Of a DNA stretch of 64,000 nt, positions 36,180 through 49,469 are shown in pieces. This DNA comes from Sisyra terminalis (taxonomy: Eukaryota; Arthropoda; Insecta; Neuroptera; Sisyridae). Location of the stretch: the NCBI GenBank assembly GCA_958496175.1, contig OY292277.1, positions 62,001 through 126,000 of the forward strand. Reading direction: 5' to 3'. Both the position numbers and the translations under genes were made by a program. A model generated the notes under the pieces. That model worked only from the letters and a program-made list of their open reading frames with translations, was not told where the DNA came from and ran no database searches. Every line of letters begins with the position of its first letter. The first letter of the stretch is position 1.

Positions 36180-39100
36180 TCCTCGTTTGTTAAATTCAAA
36201 TTTTCTCCCAATTTTAAAAATCAATACAAAATTGAACAGTCTTTTCAAATATAAATTCTCCTCGTTTGTTAAATTCAAATTTTCTAAACTAGTAAAAATC
36301 AATACAAAATTGAACAGTCTTTTCAAATATAAGTTTTCCTCGTTTGTTAAATTCAAATTTTCTCACAATTTTAAAAATCAATACAAAATTGAACAGTCTT
36401 TTCACATATAAATTTTCCTCGTTTGTTAAATTCAAATTTTCTAAACTGGTAAAAATCAATACAAAATTGAACAGTCTTTTCACATATAAATTTTCCTCGT
36501 TTGTTAAATTCAAATTTTCTAAACTGGTAAAAATCAATACAAAATTGAACAGTCTTTTCACATATAAATTTTCCTCGTTTGTTAAATTCAAATTTTCTAA
36601 ACTGGTAAAAATCAATACAAAATTGAACAGTCTTTTCAAATATAAATTTTCCTCGGTTGTTAAATTCAAATTTTCTAAACTGGTAAAAATCAATACAAAA
36701 TTGAACAGTCTTTTCAAATATAAATTTTCCTCGTTTGTTAAATTCAAATTTTCTCACAATTGTAAAAATCAATACAAAATTGAACAGTCTTTTCACATAT
36801 AAATTTTCCTCGTTTGATAAATTCAAATTTTCTAAACTGGTAAAAATCAATACAAAATTGAACAGTTTTTTCACATATAAATTTTCCTCGTTTGTTAAAT
36901 TCAAATTTTCTCACAATTTTAAAAATCAATACAAAATTGAACAGTCTTTTCAAATATAAATTCTCCTCGTTTGTTAAATTCAAATTTTCTAAACTAGTAA
37001 AAATCAATACAAAATTGAACAGTCTTTTCAAATATAAATTTTCCTCGTTTGTTAAATTCAAATTTTCTCACAATTTTAAAAATCAATACAAAATTGAACA
37101 GTCTTTTTACATATAAATTTTCCTCGTTTGTTAAATTCAAATTTTCTCACAATTGTAAAAATCAATACAAAATTGAACAGTCTTTTCAAATATAAGTTTT
37201 CCTCGTTTGTTAAATTCAAATTTTCTAAACTAGTAAAAATCAATACAAAATTGAACAGTCTTTTCAAATATAAATTTTCCTCGTTTGTTAAATTCAAATT
37301 TTCTCACAATTTTAAAAATCAATACAAAATTGAACAGTCTTTTCACATATAAATTTTCCTCGTTTGTTAAATTCAAATTTTCTAAACTGGTAAAAATCAA
37401 TACAAAATTGAACAGTCTTTTCAAATATAAATTTTCCTCGTTTGTTAAATTCAAATTTTCTCGCAATTTTAAAAATCAATACAAAATTGAACAGTCTTTT
37501 CAAATATAAATTCTCCTCGTTTGTTAAATTCAAATTTTCTAAACTAGTAAAAATCAATACAAAATTGAACAGTCTTTTCAAATATAAATTTTCCTCGTTT
37601 GTTAAATTCAAATTTTCTCACAATTTTAAAAATCAATACAAAATTGAACAGTCTTTTTACATATAAATTTTCCTCGTTTGTTAAATTCAAATTTTCTAAA
37701 CTGGTAAAAATCAATACAAAATTGAACAGTCATTTCAAATATAAATTTTCCTCGTTTGTTAAATTCAAATTTTCTAAACTGGTAAAAATCAATACAAAAT
37801 TGAACAGTCTTTTCAAATATAAATTTTCCTCGTTTGTTAAATTCAAATTTTCTCACAATTTTAAAAATCAATACAAAATTGAACAGTCTTTTTACATATA
37901 AATTTTCCTCGTTTGTTAAATTCAAATTTTCTCACAATTGTAAAAATCAATACAAAATTGAACAGTCTTTTCAAATATAAATTTTCCTCGTTTGTTAAAT
38001 TCAAATTTTCTCACAATTTTAAAAATCAATACAAAATTGAACAGTTTTTTCACATATAAATTTTCCTCGTTTGTTAAATTCAAATTTTCTAAACTGGTAA
38101 AAATCAATACAAAATTGAACAGTCTTTTCACATATAAATTTTCCTCGTTTGTTAAATTCAAATTTTCTAAACTGGTAAAAATCAATACAAAATTGAACAG
38201 TCTTTTCACATATAAATTTTCCTCGTTTGTTAAATTCAAATTTTCTAAACTGGTAAAAATCAATACAAAATTGAACAGTCTTTTCAAATATAAATTTTCC
38301 TCGTTTGTTAAATTCAAATTTTCTAAACTGGTAAAAATCAATACAAAATTGAACAGTCTTTTCAAATATAAATTTTCCTCGTTTGTTAAATTCAAATTTT
38401 CTCACAATTGTAAAAATCAATACAAAATTGAACAGTCTTTTCACATATAAATTTTCCTCGTTTGATAAATTCAAATTTTCTAAACTGGTAAAAATCAATA
38501 CAAAATTGAACAGTCTTTTCAAATATAAATTTTCCTCGTTTGTTAAATTCAAATTTTCTCACAATTTTAAAAATCAATACAAAATTGAACAGTCTTTTCA
38601 TATATAAATTCTCCTCGTTTGTTAAATTCAAATTTTCTCCCAATTTTAAAAATCAATACAAAATTGAACAGTCTTTTCAAATATAAATTCTCCTCGTTTG
38701 TTAAATTCAAATTTTCTAAACTAGTAAAAATCAATACAAAATTGAACAGTCTTTTCAAATATAAGTTTTCCTCGTTTGTTAAATTCAAATTTTCTCACAA
38801 TTTTAAAAATCAATACAAAATTGAACAGTCTTTTCACATATAAATTTTCCTCGTTTGTTAAATTCAAATTTTCTAAACTGGTAAAAATCAATACAAAATT
38901 GAACAGTCTTTTCACATATAAATTTTCCTCGTTTGTTAAATTCAAATTTTCTAAACTGGTAAAAATCAATACAAAATTGAACAGTCTTTTCACATATAAA
39001 TTTTCCTCGTTTGTTAAATTCAAATTTTCTAAACTGGTAAAAATCAATACAAAATTGAACAGTCTTTTCAAATATAAATTTTCCTCGGTTGTTAAATTCA

Positions 39101-41070
39101 AATTTTCTAAACTGGTAAAAATCAATACAAAATTGAACAGTCTTTTCAAATATAAATTTTCCTCGTTTGTTAAATTCAAATTTTCTCACAATTGTAAAAA
39201 TCAATACAAAATTGAACAGTCTTTTCACATATAAATTTTCCTCGTTTGATAAATTCAAATTTTCTAAACTGGTAAAAATCAATACAAAATTGAACAGTTT
39301 TTTCACATATAAATTTTCCTCGTTTGTTAAATTCAAATTTTCTCACAATTTTAAAAATCAATACAAAATTGAACAGTCTTTTCAAATATAAATTCTCCTC
39401 GTTTGTTAAATTCAAATTTTCTAAACTAGTAAAAATCAATACAAAATTGAACAGTCTTTTCAAATATAAATTTTCCTCGTTTGTTAAATTCAAATTTTCT
39501 CACAATTTTAAAAATCAATACAAAATTGAACAGTCTTTTTACATATAAATTTTCCTCGTTTGTTAAATTCAAATTTTCTCACAATTGTAAAAATCAATAC
39601 AAAATTGAACAGTCTTTTCAAATATAAGTTTTCCTCGTTTGTTAAATTCAAATTTTCTAAACTAGTAAAAATCAATACAAAATTGAACAGTCTTTTCAAA
39701 TATAAATTTTCCTCGTTTGTTAAATTCAAATTTTCTCACAATTTTAAAAATCAATACAAAATTGAACAGTCTTTTCACATATAAATTTTCCTCGTTTGTT
39801 AAATTCAAATTTTCTAAACTGGTAAAAATCAATACAAAATTGAACAGTCTTTTCAAATATAAATTTTCCTCGTTTGTTAAATTCAAATTTTCTCGCAATT
39901 TTAAAAATCAATACAAAATTGAACAGTCTTTTCAAATATAAATTCTCCTCGTTTGTTAAATTCAAATTTTCTAAACTAGTAAAAATCAATACAAAATTGA
40001 ACAGTCTTTTCAAATATAAATTTTCCTCGTTTGTTAAATTCAAATTTTCTCACAATTTTAAAAATCAATACAAAATTGAACAGTCTTTTTACATATAAAT
40101 TTTCCTCGTTTGTTAAATTCAAATTTTCTAAACTGGTAAAAATCAATACAAAATTGAACAGTCATTTCAAATATAAATTTTCCTCGTTTGTTAAATTCAA
40201 ATTTTCTAAACTGGTAAAAATCAATACAAAATTGAACAGTCTTTTCAAATATAAATTTTCCTCGTTTGTTAAATTCAAATTTTCTCACAATTTTAAAAAT
40301 CAATACAAAATTGAACAGTCTTTTTACATATAAATTTTCCTCGTTTGTTAAATTCAAATTTTCTCACAATTGTAAAAATCAATACAAAATTGAACAGTCT
40401 TTTCAAATATAAATTTTCCTCGTTTGTTAAATTCAAATTTTCTCACAATTTTAAAAATCAATACAAAATTGAACAGTTTTTTCACATATAAATTTTCCTC
40501 GTTTGTTAAATTCAAATTTTCTAAACTGGTAAAAATCAATACAAAATTGAACAGTCTTTTCACATATAAATTTTCCTCGTTTGTTAAATTCAAATTTTCT
40601 AAACTGGTAAAAATCAATACAAAATTGAACAGTCTTTTCACATATAAATTTTCCTCGTTTGTTAAATTCAAATTTTCTAAACTGGTAAAAATCAATACAA
40701 AATTGAACAGTCTTTTCAAATATAAATTTTCCTCGTTTGTTAAATTCAAATTTTCTAAACTGGTAAAAATCAATACAAAATTGAACAGTCTTTTCAAATA
40801 GAAATTTTCCTCGTTTGTTAAATTCAAATTTTCTCACAATTGTAAAAATCAATACAAAATTGAACAGTCTTTTCACATATAAATTTTCCTCGTTTGATAA
40901 ATTCAAATTTTCTAAACTGGTAAAAATCAATACAAAATTGAACAGTCTTTTCAAATATAAATTTTCCTCGTTTGTTAAATTCAAATTTTCTCACAATTTT
41001 AAAAATCAATACAAAATTGAACAGTCTTTTCATATATAAATTCTCCTCGTTTGTTAAATTCAAATTTTCT
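36180..41070. repeat. 31-monomer (2,432-bp) higher-order tandem unit, two copies
   Basis: Bases 36180-38638 match 38612-41070 at offset 2,432. Markers are ttctcccaat (about 36205 and 38637), cctcggttgtt (36653 and 39085), cctcgtttgataaa (four sites), ttctcgcaat and gtcatttcaaata. A difference is aaatagaaat near 40797, private to the second copy. Each copy contains two runs of five K monomers. The edges are a t/c change at 36179/38611 and ctccca against ctaaac at 38639/41071. Confidence 0.92.
36344..36802. repeat. Five-K-monomer run followed by a gttgataaa-type monomer
   Basis: Several K monomers with cacata, cacata, cacata, caaata and caaata boxes sit between H monomers, followed shortly by the rare cctcgtttgataaa. 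The same run recurs at about 37992, 38776, 40424, 44108, 50934, 52346 and 62544. A version one monomer shorter lies at about 47406. Because K monomers are 78 bp, this run keeps one frame open for 152 codons on the + strand. This is a consequence of monomer length, not evidence for a gene. Confidence 0.85.
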
Positions 41071-42643
41071 AAACTAGTAAAAATCAATACAAAATTGAAC
41101 AGTCTTTTTACATATAAATTTTCCTCGTTTGTTAAATTCAAATTTTCTCACAATTGTAAAAATCAATACAAAATTGAACAGTCTTTTCAAATATAAATTC
41201 TCTGATAAATTCAAATTTTCTAAACTGGTAAAAATCAATACAAAATTGAACAGTCTTTTCAAATATAAATTTTCCTCGTTTGTTAAATTCAAATTTTCTC
41301 ACAATTTTAAAAATCAATACAAAATTGAACAGTCTTTTCATATATAAATTCTCCTCGTTTGTTAAATTCAAATTTTCTAAACTAGTAAAAATCAATACAA
41401 AATTGAACAGTCTTTTTACATATAAATTTTCCTCGTTTGTTAAATTCAAATTTTCTCACAATTGTAAAAATCAATACAAAATTGAACAGTCTTTTCAAAT
41501 ATAAATTCTCCTCGTTTGTTAAATTCAAATTTTCTAAACTAGTAAAAATCAATACAAAATTGAACAGTCTTTTCAAATATAAATTTTCCTCGTTTGTTAA
41601 ATTCAAATTTTCTCACAATTTTAAAAATCAATACAAAATTGAACAGTCTTTTCACATATAAATTTTCCTCGTTTGTTAAATTCAAATTTTCTCACAATTG
41701 TAAAAATCAATACAAAATTGAACAGTCTTTTCACATATAAATTTTCCTCGTTTGTTAAATTCAAATTTTCTCACAATTGTAAAAATCAATACAAAATTGA
41801 ACAGTCTTTTCAAATATAAATTTTCCTCGTTTGTTAAATTCAAATTTTCTCACAATTTTAAAAATCAATACAAAATTGAACAGTCTTTTCATATATAAAT
41901 TCTCCTCGTTTGTTAAATTCAAATTTTCTAAACTAGTAAAAATCAATACAAAATTGAACAGTCTTTTCAAATATAAGTTTTCCTCGTTTGTTAAATTCAA
42001 ATTTTCTAAACTAGTAAAAATCAATACAAAATTGAACAGTCTTTTCAAATATAAATTTTCCTCGTTTGTTAAATTCAAATTTTCTCACAATTTTAAAAAT
42101 CAATACAAAATTGAACAGTCTTTTCAAATATAAATTTTCCTCGTTTGTTAAATTCAAATTTTCTCACAATTTTAAAAATCAATACAAAATTGAACAGTCT
42201 TTTCAAATATAAATTCTCCTCGTTTGTTAAATTCAAATTTTCTAAACTGGTAAAAATCAATACAAAATTGAACAGTCTTTTCAAATATAAATTTTCCTCG
42301 TTTGTTAAATTCAAATTTTCTCGCAATTTTAAAAATCAATACAAAATTGAACAGTCTTTTCAAATATAAATTCTCCTCGTTTGTTAAATTCAAATTTTCT
42401 AAACTAGTAAAAATCAATACAAAATTGAACAGTCTTTTCAAATATAAATTTTCCTCGTTTGTTAAATTCAAATTTTCTCACAATTTTAAAAATCAATACA
42501 AAATTGAACAGTCTTTTCAAATATAAATTCTCCTCGTTTGTTAAATTCAAATTTTCTAAACTGGTAAAAATCAATACAAAATTGAACAGTCTTTTCAAAT
42601 ATAAATTTTCCTCGTTTGTTAAATTCAAATTTTCTCGCAATTT
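41071..42643. repeat. Satellite with a 2.0-kb-type block and ttctcgcaat monomers
   Basis: The left part, about 40972-41660, matches about 1965-2654 at offset 39,007 and about 47876-48565 at offset 6,904, including the 6-bp deletion at 41198. The right part has caaata/ttctcc monomers and ttctcgcaat variants at about 42320 and 42634. No gene is present. Confidence 0.8.
41198..41207. other. 6-bp deletion marker, copy 4
   Basis: Same deletion, at offset 39,007 from copy 1. Confidence 0.93.
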
Positions 42644-44647
42644 TAAAAATCAATACAAAATTGAACAGTCTTTTCAAATATAAATTTTCTTCGTTTGTTA
42701 AATTCAAATTTTCAAAACTGGTAAAAATCAATACAAAATTGAACAGTCTTTTCAAATATAAATTCTCCTCGTTTGTTAAATTCAAATTTTCTAAACTAGT
42801 AAAAATCAATACAAAATTGAACAGTCTTTTCAAATATAAATTTTCCTCGTTTGTTAAATTCAAATTTTCTCACAATTTTAAAAATCAATACAAAATTGAA
42901 CAGTCTTTTCAAATATAAATTCTCCTCGTTTGTTAAATTCAAATTTTCTAAACTGGTAAAAATCAATACAAAATTGAACAGTCTTTTCAAATATAAATTT
43001 TCCTCGTTTGTTAAATTCAAATTTTCTCGCAATTTTAAAAATCAATACAAAATTGAACAGTCTTTTCAAATATAAATTCTCCTCGTTTGTTAAATTCAAA
43101 TTTTCTAAACTAGTAAAAATCAATACAAAATTGAACAGTCTTTTCAAATATAAATTTTCCTCGTTTGTTAAATTCAAATTTTCTCACAATTTTAAAAATC
43201 AATACAAAATTGAACAGTCTTTTTACATATAAATTTTCCTCGTTTGTTAAATTCAAATTTTCTCACAATTGTAAAAATCAATACAAAATTGAACAGTCTT
43301 TTCAAATATAAGTTTTCCTCGTTTGTTAAATTCAAATTTTCTAAACTAGTAAAAATCAATACAAAATTGAACAGTCTTTTCAAATATAAATTTTCCTCGT
43401 TTGTTAAATTCAAATTTTCTCACAATTTTAAAAATCAATACAAAATTGAACAGTCTTTTCACATATAAATTTTCCTCGTTTGTTAAATTCAAATTTTCTA
43501 AACTGGTAAAAATCAATACAAAATTGAACAGTCTTTTCAAATATAAATTTTCCTCGTTTGTTAAATTCAAATTTTCTCGCAATTTTAAAAATCAATACAA
43601 AATTGAACAGTCTTTTCAAATATAAATTCTCCTCGTTTGTTAAATTCAAATTTTCTAAACTAGTAAAAATCAATACAAAATTGAACAGTCTTTTCAAATA
43701 TAAATTTTCCTCGTTTGTTAAATTCAAATTTTCTCACAATTTTAAAAATCAATACAAAATTGAACAGTCTTTTTACATATAAATTTTCCTCGTTTGTTAA
43801 ATTCAAATTTTCTAAACTGGTAAAAATCAATACAAAATTGAACAGTCATTTCAAATATAAATTTTCCTCGTTTGTTAAATTCAAATTTTCTAAACTGGTA
43901 AAAATCAATACAAAATTGAACAGTCTTTTCAAATATAAATTTTCCTCGTTTGTTAAATTCAAATTTTCTCACAATTTTAAAAATCAATACAAAATTGAAC
44001 AGTCTTTTTACATATAAATTTTCCTCGTTTGTTAAATTCAAATTTTCTCACAATTGTAAAAATCAATACAAAATTGAACAGTCTTTTCAAATATAAGTTT
44101 TCCTCGTTTGTTAAATTCAAATTTTCTCACAATTTTAAAAATCAATACAAAATTGAACAGTTTTTTCACATATAAATTTTCCTCGTTTGTTAAATTCAAA
44201 TTTTCTAAACTGGTAAAAATCAATACAAAATTGAACAGTCTTTTCACATATAAATTTTCCTCGTTTGTTAAATTCAAATTTTCTAAACTGGTAAAAATCA
44301 ATACAAAATTGAACAGTCTTTTCACATATAAATTTTCCTCGTTTGTTAAATTCAAATTTTCTAAACTGGTAAAAATCAATACAAAATTGAACAGTCTTTT
44401 CAAATATAAATTTTCCTCGTTTGTTAAATTCAAATTTTCTAAACTGGTAAAAATCAATACAAAATTGAACAGTCTTTTCAAATATAAATTTTCCTCGTTT
44501 GTTAAATTCAAATTTTCTCACAATTGTAAAAATCAATACAAAATTGAACAGTCTTTTCACATATAAATTTTCCTCGTTTGATAAATTCAAATTTTCTAAA
44601 CTGGTAAAAATCAATACAAAATTGAACAGTCTTTTCAAATATAAATT
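42644..44647. repeat. 2,004-bp block repeated 6,826 bases downstream
   Basis: This block matches 49470-51473 at offset 6,826 (87 monomers). It holds aaattttcttcg with ttttcaaaactgg, ttctcgcaat twice, gtcatttcaaata, and the five-K run with cctcgtttgataaa. The left edge is tttt against tggt. The right edge is aaattttcc against aaattctcc. Confidence 0.88.
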
Positions 44648-46490
44648 TTCCTCGTTTGTTAAATTCAAATTTTCTCACAATTTTAAAAATCAATACAAAA
44701 TTGAACAGTCTTTTCATATATAAATTCTCCTCGTTTGTTAAATTCAAATTTTCTAAACTAGTAAAAATCAATACAAAATTGAACAGTCTTTTTACATATA
44801 AATTTTCCTCGTTTGTTAAATTCAAATTTTCTCACAATTGTAAAAATCAATACAAAATTGAACAGTCTTTTCCAATATAAATTTTCCTCGTTTGTTAAAT
44901 TCAAATTTTCTAAACTAGTAAAAATCAATACAAAATTGAACAGTCTTTTCACATATAAATTTTCCTCGTTTGTTAAATTCAAATTTTCTCACAATAGTAA
45001 AAATCAATACAAAATTGAACAGTCTTTTCACATATAAATTTTCCTCGTTTGTTAAATTCAAATTTTCTCACAATAGTAAAAATCAATACAAAATTGAACA
45101 GTCTTTTCAAATATAAATTTTCCTCGTTTGTTAAAATCAAATTTTCTAAACTTGTAAAAATCAATACAAAATTGAACAGTCTTTTCACATATAAATTTTC
45201 CTCGTTTGTTAAATTCAAATTTTCTAAACTGGTAAAAATCAATACAAAATTGAACAGTCTTTTCAAATATAAATTTTCCTCGTTTGTTAAATTCAAATTT
45301 TCTCACAATTTTAAAAATCAATACAAAATTGAACAGTCTTTTCATATATAAATTCTCCTCGTTTGTTAAATTCAAATTTTCTAAACTAGTAAAAATCAAT
45401 ACAAAATTGAACAGTCTTTTTACATATAAATTTTCCTCGTTTGTTAAATTCAAATTTTCTCACAATTGTAAAAATCAATACAAAATTGAACAGTCTTTTC
45501 AAATATAAATTCTCCTCGTTTGTTAAATTCAAATTTTCTAAACTAGTAAAAATCAATACAAAATTGAACAGTCTTTTCAAATATAAATTTTCCTCGTTTG
45601 TTAAATTCAAATTTTCTCACAATTTTAAAAATCAATACAAAATTGAACAGTCTTTTCACATATAAATTTTCCTCGTTTGTTAAATTCAAATTTTCTCACA
45701 ATTGTAAAAATCAATACAAAATTGAACAGTCTTTTCAAATATAAATTTTCCTCGTTTGTTAAATTCAAATTTTCTCACAATTTTAAAAATCAATACAAAA
45801 TTGAACAGTCTTTTTACATATAAATTTTCCTCGTTTGTTAAATTCAAATTTTCTCACAATTTTAAAAATCAATACAAAATTGAACAGTCTTTTTACATAT
45901 AAATTTTCCTCGTTTGTTAAATTCAAATTTTCTCACAATTGTAAAAATCAATACAAAATTGAACAGTCTTTTCAAATATAAATTTTCCTCGTTTGTTAAA
46001 TTCAAAATTTCTCACAATTTTAAAAATCAATACAAAATTGAACAGTCTTTTCACATATAAATTTTCCTCTTTTGTTAAATTCAAATTTTCTAAACTGGTA
46101 AAAATCAATACAAAATTGAACAGTCTTTTCAAATATAAATTTTCCTCGTTTGTTAAATTCAAATTTTCTCACAATTGTAAAAATCAATACAAAATTGAAC
46201 CGTCTTTTCACATATAAATTTTCCTCGTGTGTTAAATTCAAATTTTCTAAACTGGTAAAAATCAATACAAAATTGAACAGTCTTTTCAAATATAAATTTT
46301 CTTCGTTTGTTAAATTCAAATTTTCAAAACTGGTAAAAATCAATACAAAATTGAACAGTCTTTTCAAATATAAATTCTCCTCGTTTGTTAAATTCAAATT
46401 TTCTAAACTAGTAAAAATCAATACAAAATTGAACAGTCTTTTCAAATATAAATTTTCCTCGTTTGTTAAATTCAAATTTTCTCACAATTT
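44648..46490. repeat. Satellite with private variants and a gaaccgtc cassette
   Basis: From about 44860 to 45170 several monomers carry unusual changes: ttccaatata, two caatagtaaaa boxes, and the private pair ttaaaatcaaat and aaacttgtaaaa (about 45131-45160). About 45923-46530 matches about 49137-49744 at offset 3,214. That stretch includes cctcttttg, gaaccgtc, cctcgtgtg and ttttcaaaactgg. The private tcaaaatttctc near 46003 marks only this copy. Confidence 0.78.
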
Positions 46491-48793
46491 TAAAAATCAA
46501 TACAAAATTGAACAGTCTTTTCAAATATAAATTCTCCTCGTTGGTTAAATTCAAATTTTCTAAACTAGTAAAAATCAATACAAAATTGAACAGTCTTTTC
46601 AAATATAAATTTTCCTCGTTTGTTAAATTCAAATTTTCTCGCAATTTTAAAAATCAATACAAAATTGAACAGTCTTTTCAAATATAAATTTTCCTCGTTT
46701 GTTAAATTCAAATTTTCTCACAATTTTAAAAATCAATACAAAATTGAACAGTCTTTTCACATATAAATTTTCCTCGTTTGTTAAATTCAAATTTTCTAAA
46801 CTGGTAAAAATCAATACAAAATTGAACAGTCTTTTCAAATATAAATTTTCCTCGTTTGTTAAATTCAAATTTTCTCGCAATTTTAAAAATCAATACAAAA
46901 TTGAACAGTCTTTTCAAATATAAATTCTCCTCGTTTGTTAAATTCAAATTTTCTAAACTAGTAAAAATCAATACAAAATTGAACAGTCTTTTCAAATATA
47001 AATTTTCCTCGTTTGTTAAATTCAAATTTTCTCACAATTGTAAAAATCAATACAAAATTGAACAGTCTTTTTACATATAAATTTTCCTCGTTTGTTAAAT
47101 TCAAATTTTCTAAACTGGTAAAAATCAATACAAAATTGAACAGTCATTTCAAATATAAATTTTCCTCGTTTGTTAAATTCAAATTTTCTAAACTGGTAAA
47201 AATCAATACAAAATTGAACAGTCTTTTCAAATATAAATTTTCCTCGTTTGTTAAATTCAAATTTTCTCACAATTTTAAAAATCAATACAAAATTGAACAG
47301 TCTTTTTACATATAAATTTTCCTCGTTTGTTAAATTCAAATTTTCTCACAATTGTAAAAATCAATACAAAATTGAACAGTCTTTTCAAATAAAAGTTTTC
47401 CTCGTTTGTTAAATTCAAATTTTCTCACAATTTTAAAAATCAATACAAAATTGAACAGTTTTTTCACATATAAATTTTCCTCGTTTGTTAAATTCAAATT
47501 TTCTAAACTGGTAAAAATCAATACAAAATTGAACAGTCTTTTCACATATAAATTTTCCTCGTTTGTTAAATTCAAATTTTCTAAACTGGTAAAAATCAAT
47601 ACAAAATTGAACAGTCTTTTCACATATAAATTTTCCTCGTTTGTTAAATTCAAATTTTCTAAACTGGTAAAAATCAATACAAAATTGAACAGTCTTTTCA
47701 AATATAAATTTTCCTCGTTTGTTAAATTCAAATTTTCTCACAATTGTAAAAATCAATACAAAATTGAACAGTCTTTTCACATATAAATTTTCCTCGTTTG
47801 ATAAATTCAAATTTTCTAAACTGGTAAAAATCAATACAAAATTGAACAGTCTTTTCAAATATAAATTTTCCTCGTTTGTTAAATTCAAATTTTCTCACAA
47901 TTTTAAAAATCAATACAAAATTGAACAGTCTTTTCATATATAAATTCTCCTCGTTTGTTAAATTCAAATTTTCTAAACTAGTAAAAATCAATACAAAATT
48001 GAACAGTCTTTTTACATATAAATTTTCCTCGTTTGTTAAATTCAAATTTTCTCACAATTGTAAAAATCAATACAAAATTGAACAGTCTTTTCAAATATAA
48101 ATTCTCTGATAAATTCAAATTTTCTAAACTGGTAAAAATCAATACAAAATTGAACAGTCTTTTCAAATATAAATTTTCCTCGTTTGTTAAATTCAAATTT
48201 TCTCACAATTTTAAAAATCAATACAAAATTGAACAGTCTTTTCATATATAAATTCTCCTCGTTTGTTAAATTCAAATTTTCTAAACTAGTAAAAATCAAT
48301 ACAAAATTGAACAGTCTTTTTACATATAAATTTTCCTCGTTTGTTAAATTCAAATTTTCTCACAATTGTAAAAATCAATACAAAATTGAACAGTCTTTTC
48401 AAATATAAATTCTCCTCGTTTGTTAAATTCAAATTTTCTAAACTAGTAAAAATCAATACAAAATTGAACAGTCTTTTCAAATATAAATTTTCCTCGTTTG
48501 TTAAATTCAAATTTTCTCACAATTTTAAAAATCAATACAAAATTGAACAGTCTTTTCACATATAAATTTTCCTCGTTTGTTAAATTCAAATTTTCTCACA
48601 ATTGTAAAAATCAATACAAAATTGAACAGTCTTTTCACATATAAATTTTCCTCGTTTGTTAAATTCAAATTTTCTCACAATTGTAAAAATCAATACAAAA
48701 TTGAACAGTCTTTTCAAATATAAATTTTCCTCGTTTGTTAAATTCAAATTTTCTCACAATTTTAAAAATCAATACAAAATTGAACAGTCTTTT
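46491..48793. repeat. 2,303-bp block repeated about 5 kb downstream
   Basis: This matches 51431-53811, first at offset 4,940 and then at 5,018. The change of 78 bases is one extra K monomer in the K-run of the second copy. Markers are cctcgttggtt (about 46540), ttctcgcaat, gtcatttcaaata, the rare caaataaaagttttcc (about 47390 and 52330), cctcgtttgataaa and the 6-bp deletion. The left edge is tttt against tggt. The right edge is catata against tacata. Confidence 0.88.
48102..48111. other. 6-bp deletion marker, copy 5
   Basis: Same deletion, 6,904 bases after copy 4. Confidence 0.93.
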
Positions 48794-49469
48794 CATATAT
48801 AAATTCTCCTCGTTTGTTAAATTCAAATTTTCTAAACTAGTAAAAATCAATACAAAATTGAACAGTCTTTTTACATATAAATTTTCCTCGTTTGTTAAAT
48901 TCAAATTTTCTCACAATTGTAAAAATCAATACAAAATTGAACAGTCTTTTCAAATATAAATTTTCCTCGTTTGTTAAATTCAAATTTTCTAAACTAGTAA
49001 AAATCAATACAAAATTGAACAGTCTTTTCAAATATAAATTTTCCTCGTTTGTTAAATTCAAATTTTCTCACAATTTTAAAAGTCAATTCAAAATTGAACA
49101 GTCTTTTTACATATAAATTTTCCTCGTTTGTTAAATTCAAATTTTCTCACAATTGTAAAAATCAATACAAAATTGAACAGTCTTTTCAAATATAAATTTT
49201 CCTCGTTTGTTAAATTCAAATTTTCTCACAATTTTAAAAATCAATACAAAATTGAACAGTCTTTTCACATATAAATTTTCCTCTTTTGTTAAATTCAAAT
49301 TTTCTAAACTGGTAAAAATCAATACAAAATTGAACAGTCTTTTCAAATATAAATTTTCCTCGTTTGTTAAATTCAAATTTTCTCACAATTGTAAAAATCA
49401 ATACAAAATTGAACCGTCTTTTCACATATAAATTTTCCTCGTGTGTTAAATTCAAATTTTCTAAACTGG
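48794..49469. repeat. Linking satellite with a gaaccgtc cassette
   Basis: This interval has an H monomer with aaaagtcaattc (about 49080). It then repeats the 45.9-46.5 kb order at offset 3,214: cctcttttg, gaaccgtc, cctcgtgtg. It joins directly onto the 2,004-bp duplicated block. No gene is present. Confidence 0.75.

Noticed and set aside
36344..36802. Plus-strand open frame of 152 codons with 26-residue repeats
   Set aside because: It arises because K monomers keep frame. It begins at TTG and the same frame recurs wherever a five-K run occurs. No independent evidence for a protein.
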